A stretch of 64,000 bases of DNA from Tolypothrix sp. NIES-4075 (GTDB lineage: Bacteria; Cyanobacteriota; Cyanobacteriia; Cyanobacteriales; Nostocaceae), in the NCBI RefSeq assembly GCF_002218085.1, contig NZ_BDUC01000002.1, positions 248,001 to 312,000 on the forward strand, given 5' to 3'. Below, in pieces: positions 32,829 through 41,256 of the stretch. A program made the position numbers and the translations under genes. Under the pieces are notes generated by a model, which was given only the letters and a program-made list of their open reading frames with translations, searched no databases and was not told the DNA's origin. Positions within the stretch are counted from its first letter, which is position 1; every line of letters begins with the position of its first letter.

Positions 32829-35800
32829 TTACTCTTGCTGATGCCAAGCTTGATGAAACGCGGGGTAGGGCATACTTTGGGCACACTTCCAGATAAGGGA
32901 GTAGCATTTATCGAATCGCTTAAAGTGATTTTTGTAAGTTTTAGGTGATAAGTAATCCTTCAACACGGTGACAACACTCGGCATCTGTTCCTCTGACATA
33001 ATTTTCCCTAAGCTTTCTGCGGCTTGCGATCGGGTAAAATAATACAGTTGTGGTTTGGCGATTAACTCCACCAAAGCATCAATCGCTTTTTGGTTGCCAG
33101 AGGCAATTTCCCCTAAGCTAGATGCCGCTCGACATCGGGTAAAATAATACAGTTGTGGATTGCCAATTAACTCCACTAAAGCATCAATTGCTTTTTGGTT
33201 GCCTGGGTCCATTTTCCCTAAGCTAGATGCCGCTCGACATCGGGTATCATCATCCAGTTGTGGATTGTCGATTAACTTCACCAAAGCAGCGATCGCTTCT
33301 TCGTTGCCTGGCTCAATTTTCCCTAAGCTATATGCCGCTTGCCTTCGGGTATAATCATCCAGTTGTGGATTGTAGATTAACTTCACCAAAGCAGCGATCG
33401 CTTCTTCGTTGCCTGGGTCAATTTCCTCTAAGCTAGATGCCGCTTGCCATCGGGTATCATCATCCAGTTGTGGATTGCCAATTAACTCCACCAAAGCAGC
33501 GATCGCTTCTTCGTTGCCAGAGCCAATTTTCCCTAAGCTATATGCCGCTAGCGTTCGGTTATAATCATCCCGTTGTAGATTGACAATTAACTCCACCAAA
33601 GCAGCGATCGCTTCTTCGTTGCCTGGGTCAATTTCCCCTAAGCTAGATGCCGCTAGCCTTCGGGTAGAATCATCCACTTGTGGATTGCCGATTAACTCCA
33701 CCAAAGCAGCGATCGCTTCTTCGTTGCCAAAGCCAATTAACCCTAAGCTATATAACGCTAGCGTTCGGGTATAATCATCCAGTTGTGGATTGCCAATTAA
33801 CTCCACCAAAGCAGCGATCGCTTCTTCGTTGCCAGAGTCAATTCTCCCTAAGGTAGATGCCGCTAGCCATCGGGTAAAATTATCCAGTTGTGGATTGTCG
33901 ATTAACTCGATTAAGGCAGCGATCGCTTCTTCGTTGCCAGAGCCAATTTTCCCTAAGCTATATGCCGCTTGCCTTCGGGTAGAATTATCCAGTTGTGGAT
34001 TGCCCATTAACTCGATTAAGGCAGCGATTGCTTTAGAGTTGCCTGGGTCAATTTCCCCTAAGGTAGATGCCCCTAGGCTTCGGGTATAATCATTCACTTG
34101 TGGATTGCTGATTAACTCAACTAAAGCAGCGATCGCTTCTTGGTTACCAGAGCCAATTTCCCCTAAGCTTGATGCCGCTTGCCTTTGGGTATCATCATCC
34201 AGTTGTGGATTGCCGATTAACTCCACCAAAGCAGCGATCGCTTTTATGTGATTTGTCTGAGGCAATGCTGTCCTTGCTCCCTCTGCGATTGCTTCGAGAA
34301 ATCGAACCCACTCGTTTTGCTCAACTTTAAACTCACCAAAGCCCCATTTAACGATTTCCGCCACAATAGCATCTGCCTTTAAAGACTTTTTCCACTCAGC
34401 AATGCCGGCAGCAGCGAGAAAATAAGCGCGAAACTCGTAAAATCCCTTTCTGACTTTATTAATAACACTGAATTCTCCGCACCCATCATCAAATTCCACC
34501 AAAGCCTGAATAAACTCCTCCTTCTCCTCCGTCTCCACATCCTCACGTCCCAACCACAGCAAAATCACCTCTTTCCACTGCGGTGTAAAAATGCGATAAA
34601 CACCTAGTGCGGGGTTGTCGGGAACATGATTGAGAAACTCGTGCCAATCTTTAACCGCCAACGCTGCAAAATATTCCTCAAATGTGGGATGGTAGAAAGC
34701 GTAAACTTTCTCTTTCGTTGCTGATTCCGCAGCCAGTCCAACTTCATTTAGCCATCCCAACTTTAACGCTAACCAAAATAAAGAATTTTGCTGTTTTGCA
34801 TCACCTAATTCCTCACGCACAAACTTATGACGTAGCCGAAACCGTGACGTTTCTTGATCAATTGCCCGTTTTGCCAAACGTCCCAGCGCTGCGTTTAATT
34901 CCTCTTGCTGCTGTTCGTTAGTAGGGAAGCGGTTTTCTTTCCACTTGTAAAACTCTTCCACAAACTGCTGATAAAGTCCGGCTTTCGTTTCCGGTAAACC
35001 TTTATCGGAACCTTGCCAAGTGCTACACAACAGCGCTAACCGCAAAGGATTTTTCACTAAATCTTGGATGCGCTGACGTTCAGCTTGATTTAACTCACTC
35101 CATAATTGTTCTCCCCCCTTGTTACTCCCCCTCTCCTTAATAAGGAGAGGGGGTTGGGGGGTGAGGTTCCGAGGTTGAAACCACTTCTCGATAAATTCTT
35201 GCACTTGTTGCGGATATTCAAAATTCAGCAACCGATACGTCTCGAAATTTTCTAAAGCGTTCGCGTTTGCTTCCCAAACATTCACCCGACAAGTCAGCAC
35301 AACCCGCGCATTTTTCACCCATCCCGTCAACTGCTGGGAAATCTCAGTTAATGGTTGGAGTGAAGACATTTCATCTGCTGCATCCAACAACAACCACACA
35401 GAATTATTCTTGAATAAATCTGCAAAAGCGTTTTCCTGTTCTTCTGTTACACGCACCACTTCTAAAGCATTCTTCAGCCAATCTTGCAGCAGATAATTTT
35501 CTACACTCTTTCCTTGCAAATCTGCCAAAGAAATCCAAATTGGTAAACCGAGATTGTTGTCTAATATCCAAAAAGCTATAGTTTGCAACTGAGTAGTTTT
35601 TCCCGCACCCGGTTCCCCAATCAAAGCGATGCGTCGTCCTTGAGTTTTACCAACACTATCACGGATAACTTGCCCTAAAAAAGCCTCATGTTCAAACCGC
35701 TGCTTCTCTTCATAACTCGGTTCGTAAAACCGTGAACCTTGTTCTGGTGAAATATCCCCACAGATCGTCTCACGTTTGGTACGCTCGACCAATGCTAAAG

Positions 35801-36437
35801 GGACATGAATATCTTCTAGGTCAAATTTCATCTCATCATCAGCAAACAGCAACTGATTTGTGGTGAGACGCTTGTGCTTTTCCAGCATGATGCCGCAAAT
35901 TTCTTGCCAATCGAAGCTTTTATCTGCTGTTTGTGTCTGGAATGTTTTTTTTAAATTCGTCTTTTGGTGTTGCTTCCACTTCTGCTTAACCACCTCAAGA
36001 TTATCTTTTATCGTCGCTGTCTGATGTTTTAGCGTCAGGGTAAATTTCCAATAACCTTGATTCTTTCTAGCTCGTTCGTCTTCTCGCACTTTCAACTCTT
36101 TCAACCAGTCGAGTGCAGTTTGCACCTCTTGTAATTCTCTTTCTTTCTGAGAAACGCTAGATTCTGCTTTTTGCGGAGGAAGTTTTAAACTTTTACCAGC
36201 ATCTTTAATCTGGTTGAGTAAATATTCCTGCTTTGTACCAACTTCAGTTGTTTTGCTTCTGTTTACTCTTGTGTTTTTGGTTTCATATCCGGTGATTCGC
36301 AGCTTATCAGCTTCCCAGACAACGCAAAGTGGAAGTTTTGACTCACAGTCTTGCTCTTGTGACAGTTGCACCAGTGCTTCTACCAGACTCAATACATTCT
36401 CTAAAGCTGATTCATCACCACGAATATTTCTTGACAT
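32829..36437 (-). CDS. NACHT-type NTPase with twelve C-terminal HEAT repeats
   Basis: 1202 residues. The first ~215 residues are an unrecognised, partly helical N-terminal domain. A NACHT/STAND module follows: Walker A GEPGAGKTT (274-282), Walker B LLLDAADE (349-356), sensor-like VVLTCRVN, then a winged-helix-like region (PLRLALLCSTWQ, EFYKWKENRF). From ~730 to ~1150 come twelve 35-residue HEAT-type repeats of the form EAIAALVELIGNPQLDDxTR plus xxAxSLGxIxxGN, nearly identical in DNA. A repeat-derived loop (TPQPPLLIKERGSNKGG) is inserted near 426-442. Such proteins are signalling NTPases in which the repeats sense and the N-terminus acts; relatives take part in anti-phage immunity. Function here is inferred. 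Divergent from a small gene at 36537. Confidence 0.85.
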   Translation of the reverse strand: MSRNIRGDESALENVLSLVEALVQLSQEQDCESKLPLCVVWEADKLRITGYETKNTRVNRSKTTEVGTKQEYLLNQIKDAGKSLKLPPQKAESSVSQKERELQEVQTALDWLKELKVREDERARKNQGYWKFTLTLKHQTATIKDNLEVVKQKWKQHQKTNLKKTFQTQTADKSFDWQEICGIMLEKHKRLTTNQLLFADDEMKFDLEDIHVPLALVERTKRETICGDISPEQGSRFYEPSYEEKQRFEHEAFLGQVIRDSVGKTQGRRIALIGEPGAGKTTQLQTIAFWILDNNLGLPIWISLADLQGKSVENYLLQDWLKNALEVVRVTEEQENAFADLFKNNSVWLLLDAADEMSSLQPLTEISQQLTGWVKNARVVLTCRVNVWEANANALENFETYRLLNFEYPQQVQEFIEKWFQPRNLTPQPPLLIKERGSNKGGEQLWSELNQAERQRIQDLVKNPLRLALLCSTWQGSDKGLPETKAGLYQQFVEEFYKWKENRFPTNEQQQEELNAALGRLAKRAIDQETSRFRLRHKFVREELGDAKQQNSLFWLALKLGWLNEVGLAAESATKEKVYAFYHPTFEEYFAALAVKDWHEFLNHVPDNPALGVYRIFTPQWKEVILLWLGREDVETEEKEEFIQALVEFDDGCGEFSVINKVRKGFYEFRAYFLAAAGIAEWKKSLKADAIVAEIVKWGFGEFKVEQNEWVRFLEAIAEGARTALPQTNHIKAIAALVELIGNPQLDDDTQRQAASSLGEIGSGNQEAIAALVELISNPQVNDYTRSLGASTLGEIDPGNSKAIAALIELMGNPQLDNSTRRQAAYSLGKIGSGNEEAIAALIELIDNPQLDNFTRWLAASTLGRIDSGNEEAIAALVELIGNPQLDDYTRTLALYSLGLIGFGNEEAIAALVELIGNPQVDDSTRRLAASSLGEIDPGNEEAIAALVELIVNLQRDDYNRTLAAYSLGKIGSGNEEAIAALVELIGNPQLDDDTRWQAASSLEEIDPGNEEAIAALVKLIYNPQLDDYTRRQAAYSLGKIEPGNEEAIAALVKLIDNPQLDDDTRCRAASSLGKMDPGNQKAIDALVELIGNPQLYYFTRCRAASSLGEIASGNQKAIDALVELIAKPQLYYFTRSQAAESLGKIMSEEQMPSVVTVLKDYLSPKTYKNHFKRFDKCYSLIWKCAQSMPYPAFHQAWHQQE
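35111..35167. repeat. Palindromic CTCCTTAATAAGGAG dispersed repeat inside the NACHT gene
   Basis: CCCCCTCTCCTTAATAAGGA then GAGGGGGTTGGGGGGTGAGG. Same family as 32281-32370 and 48991-49054, normally intergenic, here read in frame as part of the NTPase. Confidence 0.75.
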
Positions 36438-36536
36438 CAGTCAAATATAAACAAAATCGAAATAATTTGTAATTACCCAAACAAACAAGCTTCCCCAAGC
36501 CGCAAAACCTCACGATACAAGCATTATAGACACTGC

Positions 36537-36818
36537 GTGGGGGATGTGTCTGGGGAAATACCCAAAAAAATAATTGACCTTGTAAACGCAATCACAAGGT
36601 TAATTCAGATGTCAGCGAACAAACGTGGTACAAGTGCAACTCAAAGAGCGATCACTTTCTTGCTAATTCTGCAAACAACACTAATTGGCATCAAAGCCGA
36701 AAACCGCATTCAGCAGGGAGACTCACCAATCGAGGTTTTGATATGGATGATTAACCAGTGCATCCCCGTGCTGAAACAAGCCAGCAGTTTGCAGGATAAA
36801 CAGAAAAAGGACAAATGA
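36537..36818 (+). CDS. Small hypothetical protein
   Basis: Up to 93 residues, starting at GTG 36537; in-frame GTG 36546 and ATG 36609 are alternatives, and no good ribosome-binding site decides between them. It reads as an amphipathic, helical protein: IIDLVNAITRLIQMSANKRG, TQRAITFLLILQTTLIGI, SPIEVLIWMINQCIPVLKQA, with a charged C-terminus. No family recognised. It is divergent from the NACHT-HEAT gene with a ~100-bp shared upstream region, so co-regulation is possible. Confidence 0.45.
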   Translation: MGDVSGEIPKKIIDLVNAITRLIQMSANKRGTSATQRAITFLLILQTTLIGIKAENRIQQGDSPIEVLIWMINQCIPVLKQASSLQDKQKKDK

Positions 36819-36821
36819 TAT

Positions 36822-36848
36822 TAAAGACGCGATTAATCGCGTCTCTAC
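36822..36848. repeat. GACGCGATTAATCGCGTC palindrome
   Basis: A perfect 18-bp palindrome followed by TCTACAACTTTTT, between convergent genes, so it may also act as a terminator. Same element as at 2640-2665 and degenerate at 43733-43780. Confidence 0.75.
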
Positions 36849-36857
36849 AACTTTTTA

Positions 36858-37571
36858 TTACCAATCAATTGGTTTTTTATCGCGGAAAAATCCACCCGTC
36901 GCACCTCCATCAGCATGAGTTGCCAGCCAAACAATTGTATCAACTCCTTGTTCTGGAGTTCTAGTTGCATTTGCCCCACCCATATCGGTTTTGACCCAAC
37001 CAGGGCAAACCGAATTAACTAAGATATTTGTGCCTTGTAATTCGCTAGCAAAAATCCGGGTTAAGGCATTCAAAGCAGTTTTGGAAAGCCGATATCCGGT
37101 GGAACCACCTCCCATATCATGAAGTTGCCCCATCCCAGAAGAAACATTAACTATCCTTCCATAATTCTGTTTCTTCATCAACCCAATCAACGCTTGAGTC
37201 ACTCGCAAAACACCGTAAACATTGGTTGCGATCGTTTGCTGTACAGTGTCAATTTTGGCATCAAAAACACTGTTATTCCCAACTTCATCAATATATATAC
37301 CCGCGTTGTTCACTAAAGCATCAAGTTTGCCAAACTGCTGATAAATAAATTCAGCTAATTTTTGACTACTTTCATCACTAGTCACATCAAGAGGATGAAA
37401 TGTCACATCCAAACCCTCAGCTTGCAACTTTTCAGCCGCAGCTTTACCTTTTGCTTCATCTCGACTCGTGAGAACTACCTGATACTGGAGTTTAGCTAAT
37501 TGCCGAGAAGCTTCAAATCCTAAACCGCGATTTCCACCAGTAACTACTGCAACTTTCTTTGTTGTATTCAT
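36858..37571 (-). CDS. SDR family oxidoreductase
   Basis: 237 residues. A classical short-chain dehydrogenase/reductase: TGGNRGLGFEA (NADP-type glycine motif), NNAGIY, VNVSSGMGQ (catalytic Ser), YRLSK (Y-x3-K), and PGWVKTDMGG. Resembles the carbonyl-reductase-like group. It uses NAD(P)H to reduce a carbonyl substrate; which one is unknown. It lies 20 bp after the VOC gene on the same strand, so the two form a likely operon, with the VOC gene first. Confidence 0.92.
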   Translation of the reverse strand: MNTTKKVAVVTGGNRGLGFEASRQLAKLQYQVVLTSRDEAKGKAAAEKLQAEGLDVTFHPLDVTSDESSQKLAEFIYQQFGKLDALVNNAGIYIDEVGNNSVFDAKIDTVQQTIATNVYGVLRVTQALIGLMKKQNYGRIVNVSSGMGQLHDMGGGSTGYRLSKTALNALTRIFASELQGTNILVNSVCPGWVKTDMGGANATRTPEQGVDTIVWLATHADGGATGGFFRDKKPIDW

Positions 37572-37591
37572 TAACTTCTTCCTAACTAAAA

Positions 37592-37987
37592 TTACCTCAA
37601 TGCATACTCTGAGTTATATTCAACTAACTCAATCTCATTCCCATCTGGATCGTTAACATAAATTCTGTGCTTGGTTTCTGGTGCAGTCATTGTGTAATAT
37701 TCAATGCCTTCAGAATCAAGAAGTTTTTTCATTGCTTCCCCATCTTTAATCGTAAAGCCTACATGATTGATACCGATATTTTCGTAAGCCGTATGCACAT
37801 GCTTTAACTCAGGATGATCGTTGAGTGCAAGATAAAATTGATCGTTGCCAAAATGCATCCAGCGATTACCGTCAAATACACCTTCGACACGCACATACCA
37901 ATCAGGAAAGATGCTTTGATAAAACTTTTTGGTTGCGTCAATATCTTTGCAAGCAAGGTTAATGTGTTCAAAACGAGTAAAGTTCAT
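37592..37987 (-). CDS. VOC (glyoxalase/bleomycin resistance/dioxygenase) family protein
   Basis: 131 residues. Two beta-alpha-beta-beta-beta modules: FEHINLACKDIDATKKFYQS and INHVGFTIKDGEAMKKLL. Candidate metal ligands are H9 in EHINLA, H in INHVGF and the Glu in DPDGNEIELVEY. Members are metalloenzymes (lyases, dioxygenases, resistance proteins), and the exact reaction cannot be read off. Pairing with the SDR suggests detoxification of a reactive carbonyl, which is inference. Confidence 0.88.
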   Translation of the reverse strand: MNFTRFEHINLACKDIDATKKFYQSIFPDWYVRVEGVFDGNRWMHFGNDQFYLALNDHPELKHVHTAYENIGINHVGFTIKDGEAMKKLLDSEGIEYYTMTAPETKHRIYVNDPDGNEIELVEYNSEYALR

Positions 37988-38350
37988 TTTGTGTTCCTTT
38001 TATGTTGTAATTTTTCGTATCTCGTTCCCAGATGCCTACCTGTAACAAGGCTTTGCAGACTGGAGTTTTTTATCTTTCTTAAATCATAGTCGATATGAGT
38101 ATGAGTTGAATATGTTTTTTGTTAAGAAATATTACAGATGCGTTGACACCAGTAAAATAATCATGTTTTTACTTTTTTATACATTAGTACAAAAGAGATG
38201 AAGTTATACCCAGACTGGCTTTACAATCAAAATTAATTTTTATTTTGAATCAATTTCGTATAATAAATTACTTTTAAATCTGGTAATTTATCGCATTTAA
38301 TTGCGGTGAAAAGCGACGGTTAGCTGCAAAGCTACTATTTAGGCAACTAA
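37988..38350. other. Intergenic region, nothing recognised
   Basis: 363 bp of AT-rich DNA between the VOC promoter side and the 3' end of the PhoD-like gene. No ORF with a family match, no tRNA, and no repeat of the families seen elsewhere in the window. Confidence 0.6.
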
Positions 38351-40834
38351 TCAAAACGGTTCTTTAAAGAAATTTTCGAGCGTGAATCTTTCCTTCAAAA
38401 TATCAGCCATTGGGTAATCTTTGTCATCAAAAAGCAAAGATACTTCACATCTAGTTAAGGGGAAAGGTTCTAAAAGTTTGTCTTTTTCCCAACTTTCTAA
38501 CCTCCACCAAAGTGTTTGCACAGCTATTTCTTTGCCATCAATCAATTCAAAAGTAATTTCACCAATATTGTTAACTCCAACAATTTGTTTACCGTGTCCC
38601 CATTTGCCGCGAAAATCACGATCATTTTTGGCGATCGCTAAATATTTCTCTAAAAATTCCTTGCGTTCTTGTCCAGGCAAAGGAGCTATTATAGATATCG
38701 CTTCAACAGGACGTGAACCTACTGGTTCAGTGAATTTTTCAAACTTAGCTAACAAAAAATCAATTCGATATAACCACTCTGGTTGTTCTATAATTTTTAA
38801 TATTGTATGCCAAATGCGCTCTTCAACTAAATTAATTACGGCTGGACTTCCCTTAACTCTCCAAGGAACAGATTGAATTGTATTGTCCATGATCGCATAT
38901 GAAATACCAATTTCTAATTCCTTACCACCTTTATTTTCCCAACCGATAATCTTAGAAGTTGGTAATTTATTAATAAATTCTATCGGAAAAAAGCCTTTAG
39001 TATGCAAAGAATGGCTACCACCGATTCCCTTAACTTCGTTTTTTAAAGAACTGCTAGTAAATTGAGCAACTACAAGCTCAGTATCAACTTTTTCTAAGCT
39101 TTCAAATGGACGTGTTGCGGAATATTGCAAGCGAGCGGCAAAACTGTAATGGACATCACCAGACAAGATAACTACTCTACTTTTCTGTGTTGGTAATGCG
39201 CGTAATGTTAAAGATGCAAATAACCTTTCAAATGCAGCTTCTTCTAAACTCCAAGCTTCTGGATCAAAACCCCAAGCTACAGTCCCCAGTTGCTGAGATA
39301 CACTTTTAACTGTCTTTTGGATTTCTTCTAGAAATGGTACACCAATAACGGGACCAGGGGATATCAAAAAAGTTATTTTTGTATTAGGATTACGAACTAC
39401 TTTTGATATTTGCTCATCGCAACCTTTAGCACCCAAAAGTGCCGGAAAATCAAAATCTTTTCCCGGAAATTCGCGCCAAGTGCGAGTGTCGAGTACTATA
39501 ACTTCGTAACCTGGACTAGTTACTGTATAGTGCCATTTTATGTTATTCTCAGTGTGAGGTATTCCTCTAGGATTGTTGTTTCTAATATCTGCAACAGTAG
39601 GTAAACCAACGCCATAAGCGATTTCTTTTTCATACTCTATATTTTCACCTTTTGATGCTGACCATGCAGCAGCAACTTTAAGTAATGCATCTCCGGGTTT
39701 GCCTTCTTCAAACTGGTCTGGTGTATTTCCCCATCCTTGAAATACAGCATATGCCAGCATACCATTTTGTAGAACACGCCTGCCTAGGGGTTTAGTGAGG
39801 ACGCGATCGCACCAAGCCATATTCAAATACCAATCATCGGTAATTTCATGATCGTCAAATATCATGTAAGTCGGAATATTCGCTAAAGCGCGTCTGATTT
39901 GCTTCAGGGTTAACTGAAATTGTTGTAAATAACCAAGTTCTTCATTAAATGAAGTTATATCTTTTCGTTTCGCTGAAGCATTCAAGTTAACATCTGCAAA
40001 TGTTGGTAAATCTTCAGGTTTAGTCCACAGCGCATCACACCAGGCAAATAAATACATTGCAGAAAATTCGCCGAATGTAAATAAATGGCTTTTAGCAACA
40101 TTAGAAATTTTGTTAAATTTAGTCAGACTGCTTGTCAAACCAGCAGTATGTGTTGCTAAAATATTGCGTTTTCCAGCATTTAACTCTTCAATATTTTCCA
40201 CATCTGGTAACACCTCCGACCATCCTAAAAGCGTCTGACTGGCATCGATTAACATAAAAAGTAAAGCATCTGCTACATCATCCGCATAAATTTGGTCGCC
40301 TGTCAAGAAAAGTTGATGCGGTCGTTTTTTTGGGTCTTGTATCAAAGCTTCTTTAATCATCTTGTCTAACGTCGCTAGCGCGTCAATACTTTCTCCGTGT
40401 GCTTTGCGGCAAGAACCGTGAATGATGCGTAAATGATTTAAATTAGTTGGTGGAAGCGCGAAAGAAGGTAAGTTATAGGGAGGATATGTAATATCTTCAA
40501 TTGAGCCAGATGAATTTAAAATACCCGGTATATTCAGTGTTTCTCCTGGATCAAATGCTAAATTGTAGAGATAATTTTCACTCGATGCAAGCACGTTTGA
40601 TTCTGCTTTCGCAGTGACAGCGACAACATGCAAATAAATACCAAGTTGAATTGTTTTTCGGCTGCCTGTAAGTAATAATTTTTTGCTAGTATCAAAAACG
40701 GCTAAATAAACAGTGCGGCTTTCTTTCAAAGCTACCCACACAGTTACAGCATTCGCTTCAGTGCGTCTGAGAATTGGTCCAGCGAGAATAAGTGGCAGGT
40801 TGTTAATTCGCTCTTTTAATGGTATCCATGTCAT
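38351..40834 (-). CDS. PhoD-like metallophosphatase family protein
   Basis: 827 residues from ATG 40834 (MTWIPLKERINNLPLI); an upstream ATG at 40906 is less likely. An N-terminal sandwich region (AGPILRRTEANAVTVWVAL) precedes a PhoD-like metallophosphatase core: HGSCRKAHG, LFLTGDQIYADDVAD, MIFDDHEITDDW, VLDTRTWREFPG and VILSGDVHYSFAARL. Asp, His and Asn/Cys residues in these motifs bind Fe/Ca in PhoD alkaline phosphatases. It lacks a Tat or Sec signal peptide and is longer than secreted PhoD, so it may be cytoplasmic with a different substrate. No Pho box was recognised upstream. Confidence 0.82.
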   Translation of the reverse strand: MTWIPLKERINNLPLILAGPILRRTEANAVTVWVALKESRTVYLAVFDTSKKLLLTGSRKTIQLGIYLHVVAVTAKAESNVLASSENYLYNLAFDPGETLNIPGILNSSGSIEDITYPPYNLPSFALPPTNLNHLRIIHGSCRKAHGESIDALATLDKMIKEALIQDPKKRPHQLFLTGDQIYADDVADALLFMLIDASQTLLGWSEVLPDVENIEELNAGKRNILATHTAGLTSSLTKFNKISNVAKSHLFTFGEFSAMYLFAWCDALWTKPEDLPTFADVNLNASAKRKDITSFNEELGYLQQFQLTLKQIRRALANIPTYMIFDDHEITDDWYLNMAWCDRVLTKPLGRRVLQNGMLAYAVFQGWGNTPDQFEEGKPGDALLKVAAAWSASKGENIEYEKEIAYGVGLPTVADIRNNNPRGIPHTENNIKWHYTVTSPGYEVIVLDTRTWREFPGKDFDFPALLGAKGCDEQISKVVRNPNTKITFLISPGPVIGVPFLEEIQKTVKSVSQQLGTVAWGFDPEAWSLEEAAFERLFASLTLRALPTQKSRVVILSGDVHYSFAARLQYSATRPFESLEKVDTELVVAQFTSSSLKNEVKGIGGSHSLHTKGFFPIEFINKLPTSKIIGWENKGGKELEIGISYAIMDNTIQSVPWRVKGSPAVINLVEERIWHTILKIIEQPEWLYRIDFLLAKFEKFTEPVGSRPVEAISIIAPLPGQERKEFLEKYLAIAKNDRDFRGKWGHGKQIVGVNNIGEITFELIDGKEIAVQTLWWRLESWEKDKLLEPFPLTRCEVSLLFDDKDYPMADILKERFTLENFFKEPF

Positions 40835-40932
40835 GGGACTTCTGCCATCAACATCAACAATATATAGCAATCCTAAATGATTTATGAATATTATTTTATA
40901 AAACAAACCTTATTAAAGGCAGAGATCGCAGT

Positions 40933-40973
40933 GAAAAGGTCTGATTGGAGGTTTCCTCCAATCAGACCTTTTC
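40933..40973. repeat. Perfect 19-bp inverted repeat with TTT loop
   Basis: GAAAAGGTCTGATTGGAGG, TTT, then its exact complement. It lies upstream of two divergent genes (PhoD-like and TPR-CHAT), so it is not an obvious terminator for either; it may belong to an unseen short transcript or be a miniature element. The rest of 40835-41256 contains an ATATCATGTCCGG-family half-site (41169-41182) and no gene. Confidence 0.8.
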
Positions 40974-41256
40974 AAGAGAGAAAAAGAGAAATAGAGATTT
41001 TACTTGATTAATAATAAAGAATTCAATCTAAAATTAATAGCTTAACAACATGCATGATAAAATAATGTGGCTTTGTTTCGGATACCGTTTCTTTGTAAGC
41101 CTGCGTTATATGGTGTCTGCTTAATCACTTATAATTTGTAATTGCGCTGGCAATGACAAGTAATTATCCGGACATGATATCAAACTCAGTTTCGGAAGAA
41201 AGCTTGAAGGCTTCAGACAAAATTGTTATTGCATCTTTTGATGGAGTGATTTCCTA

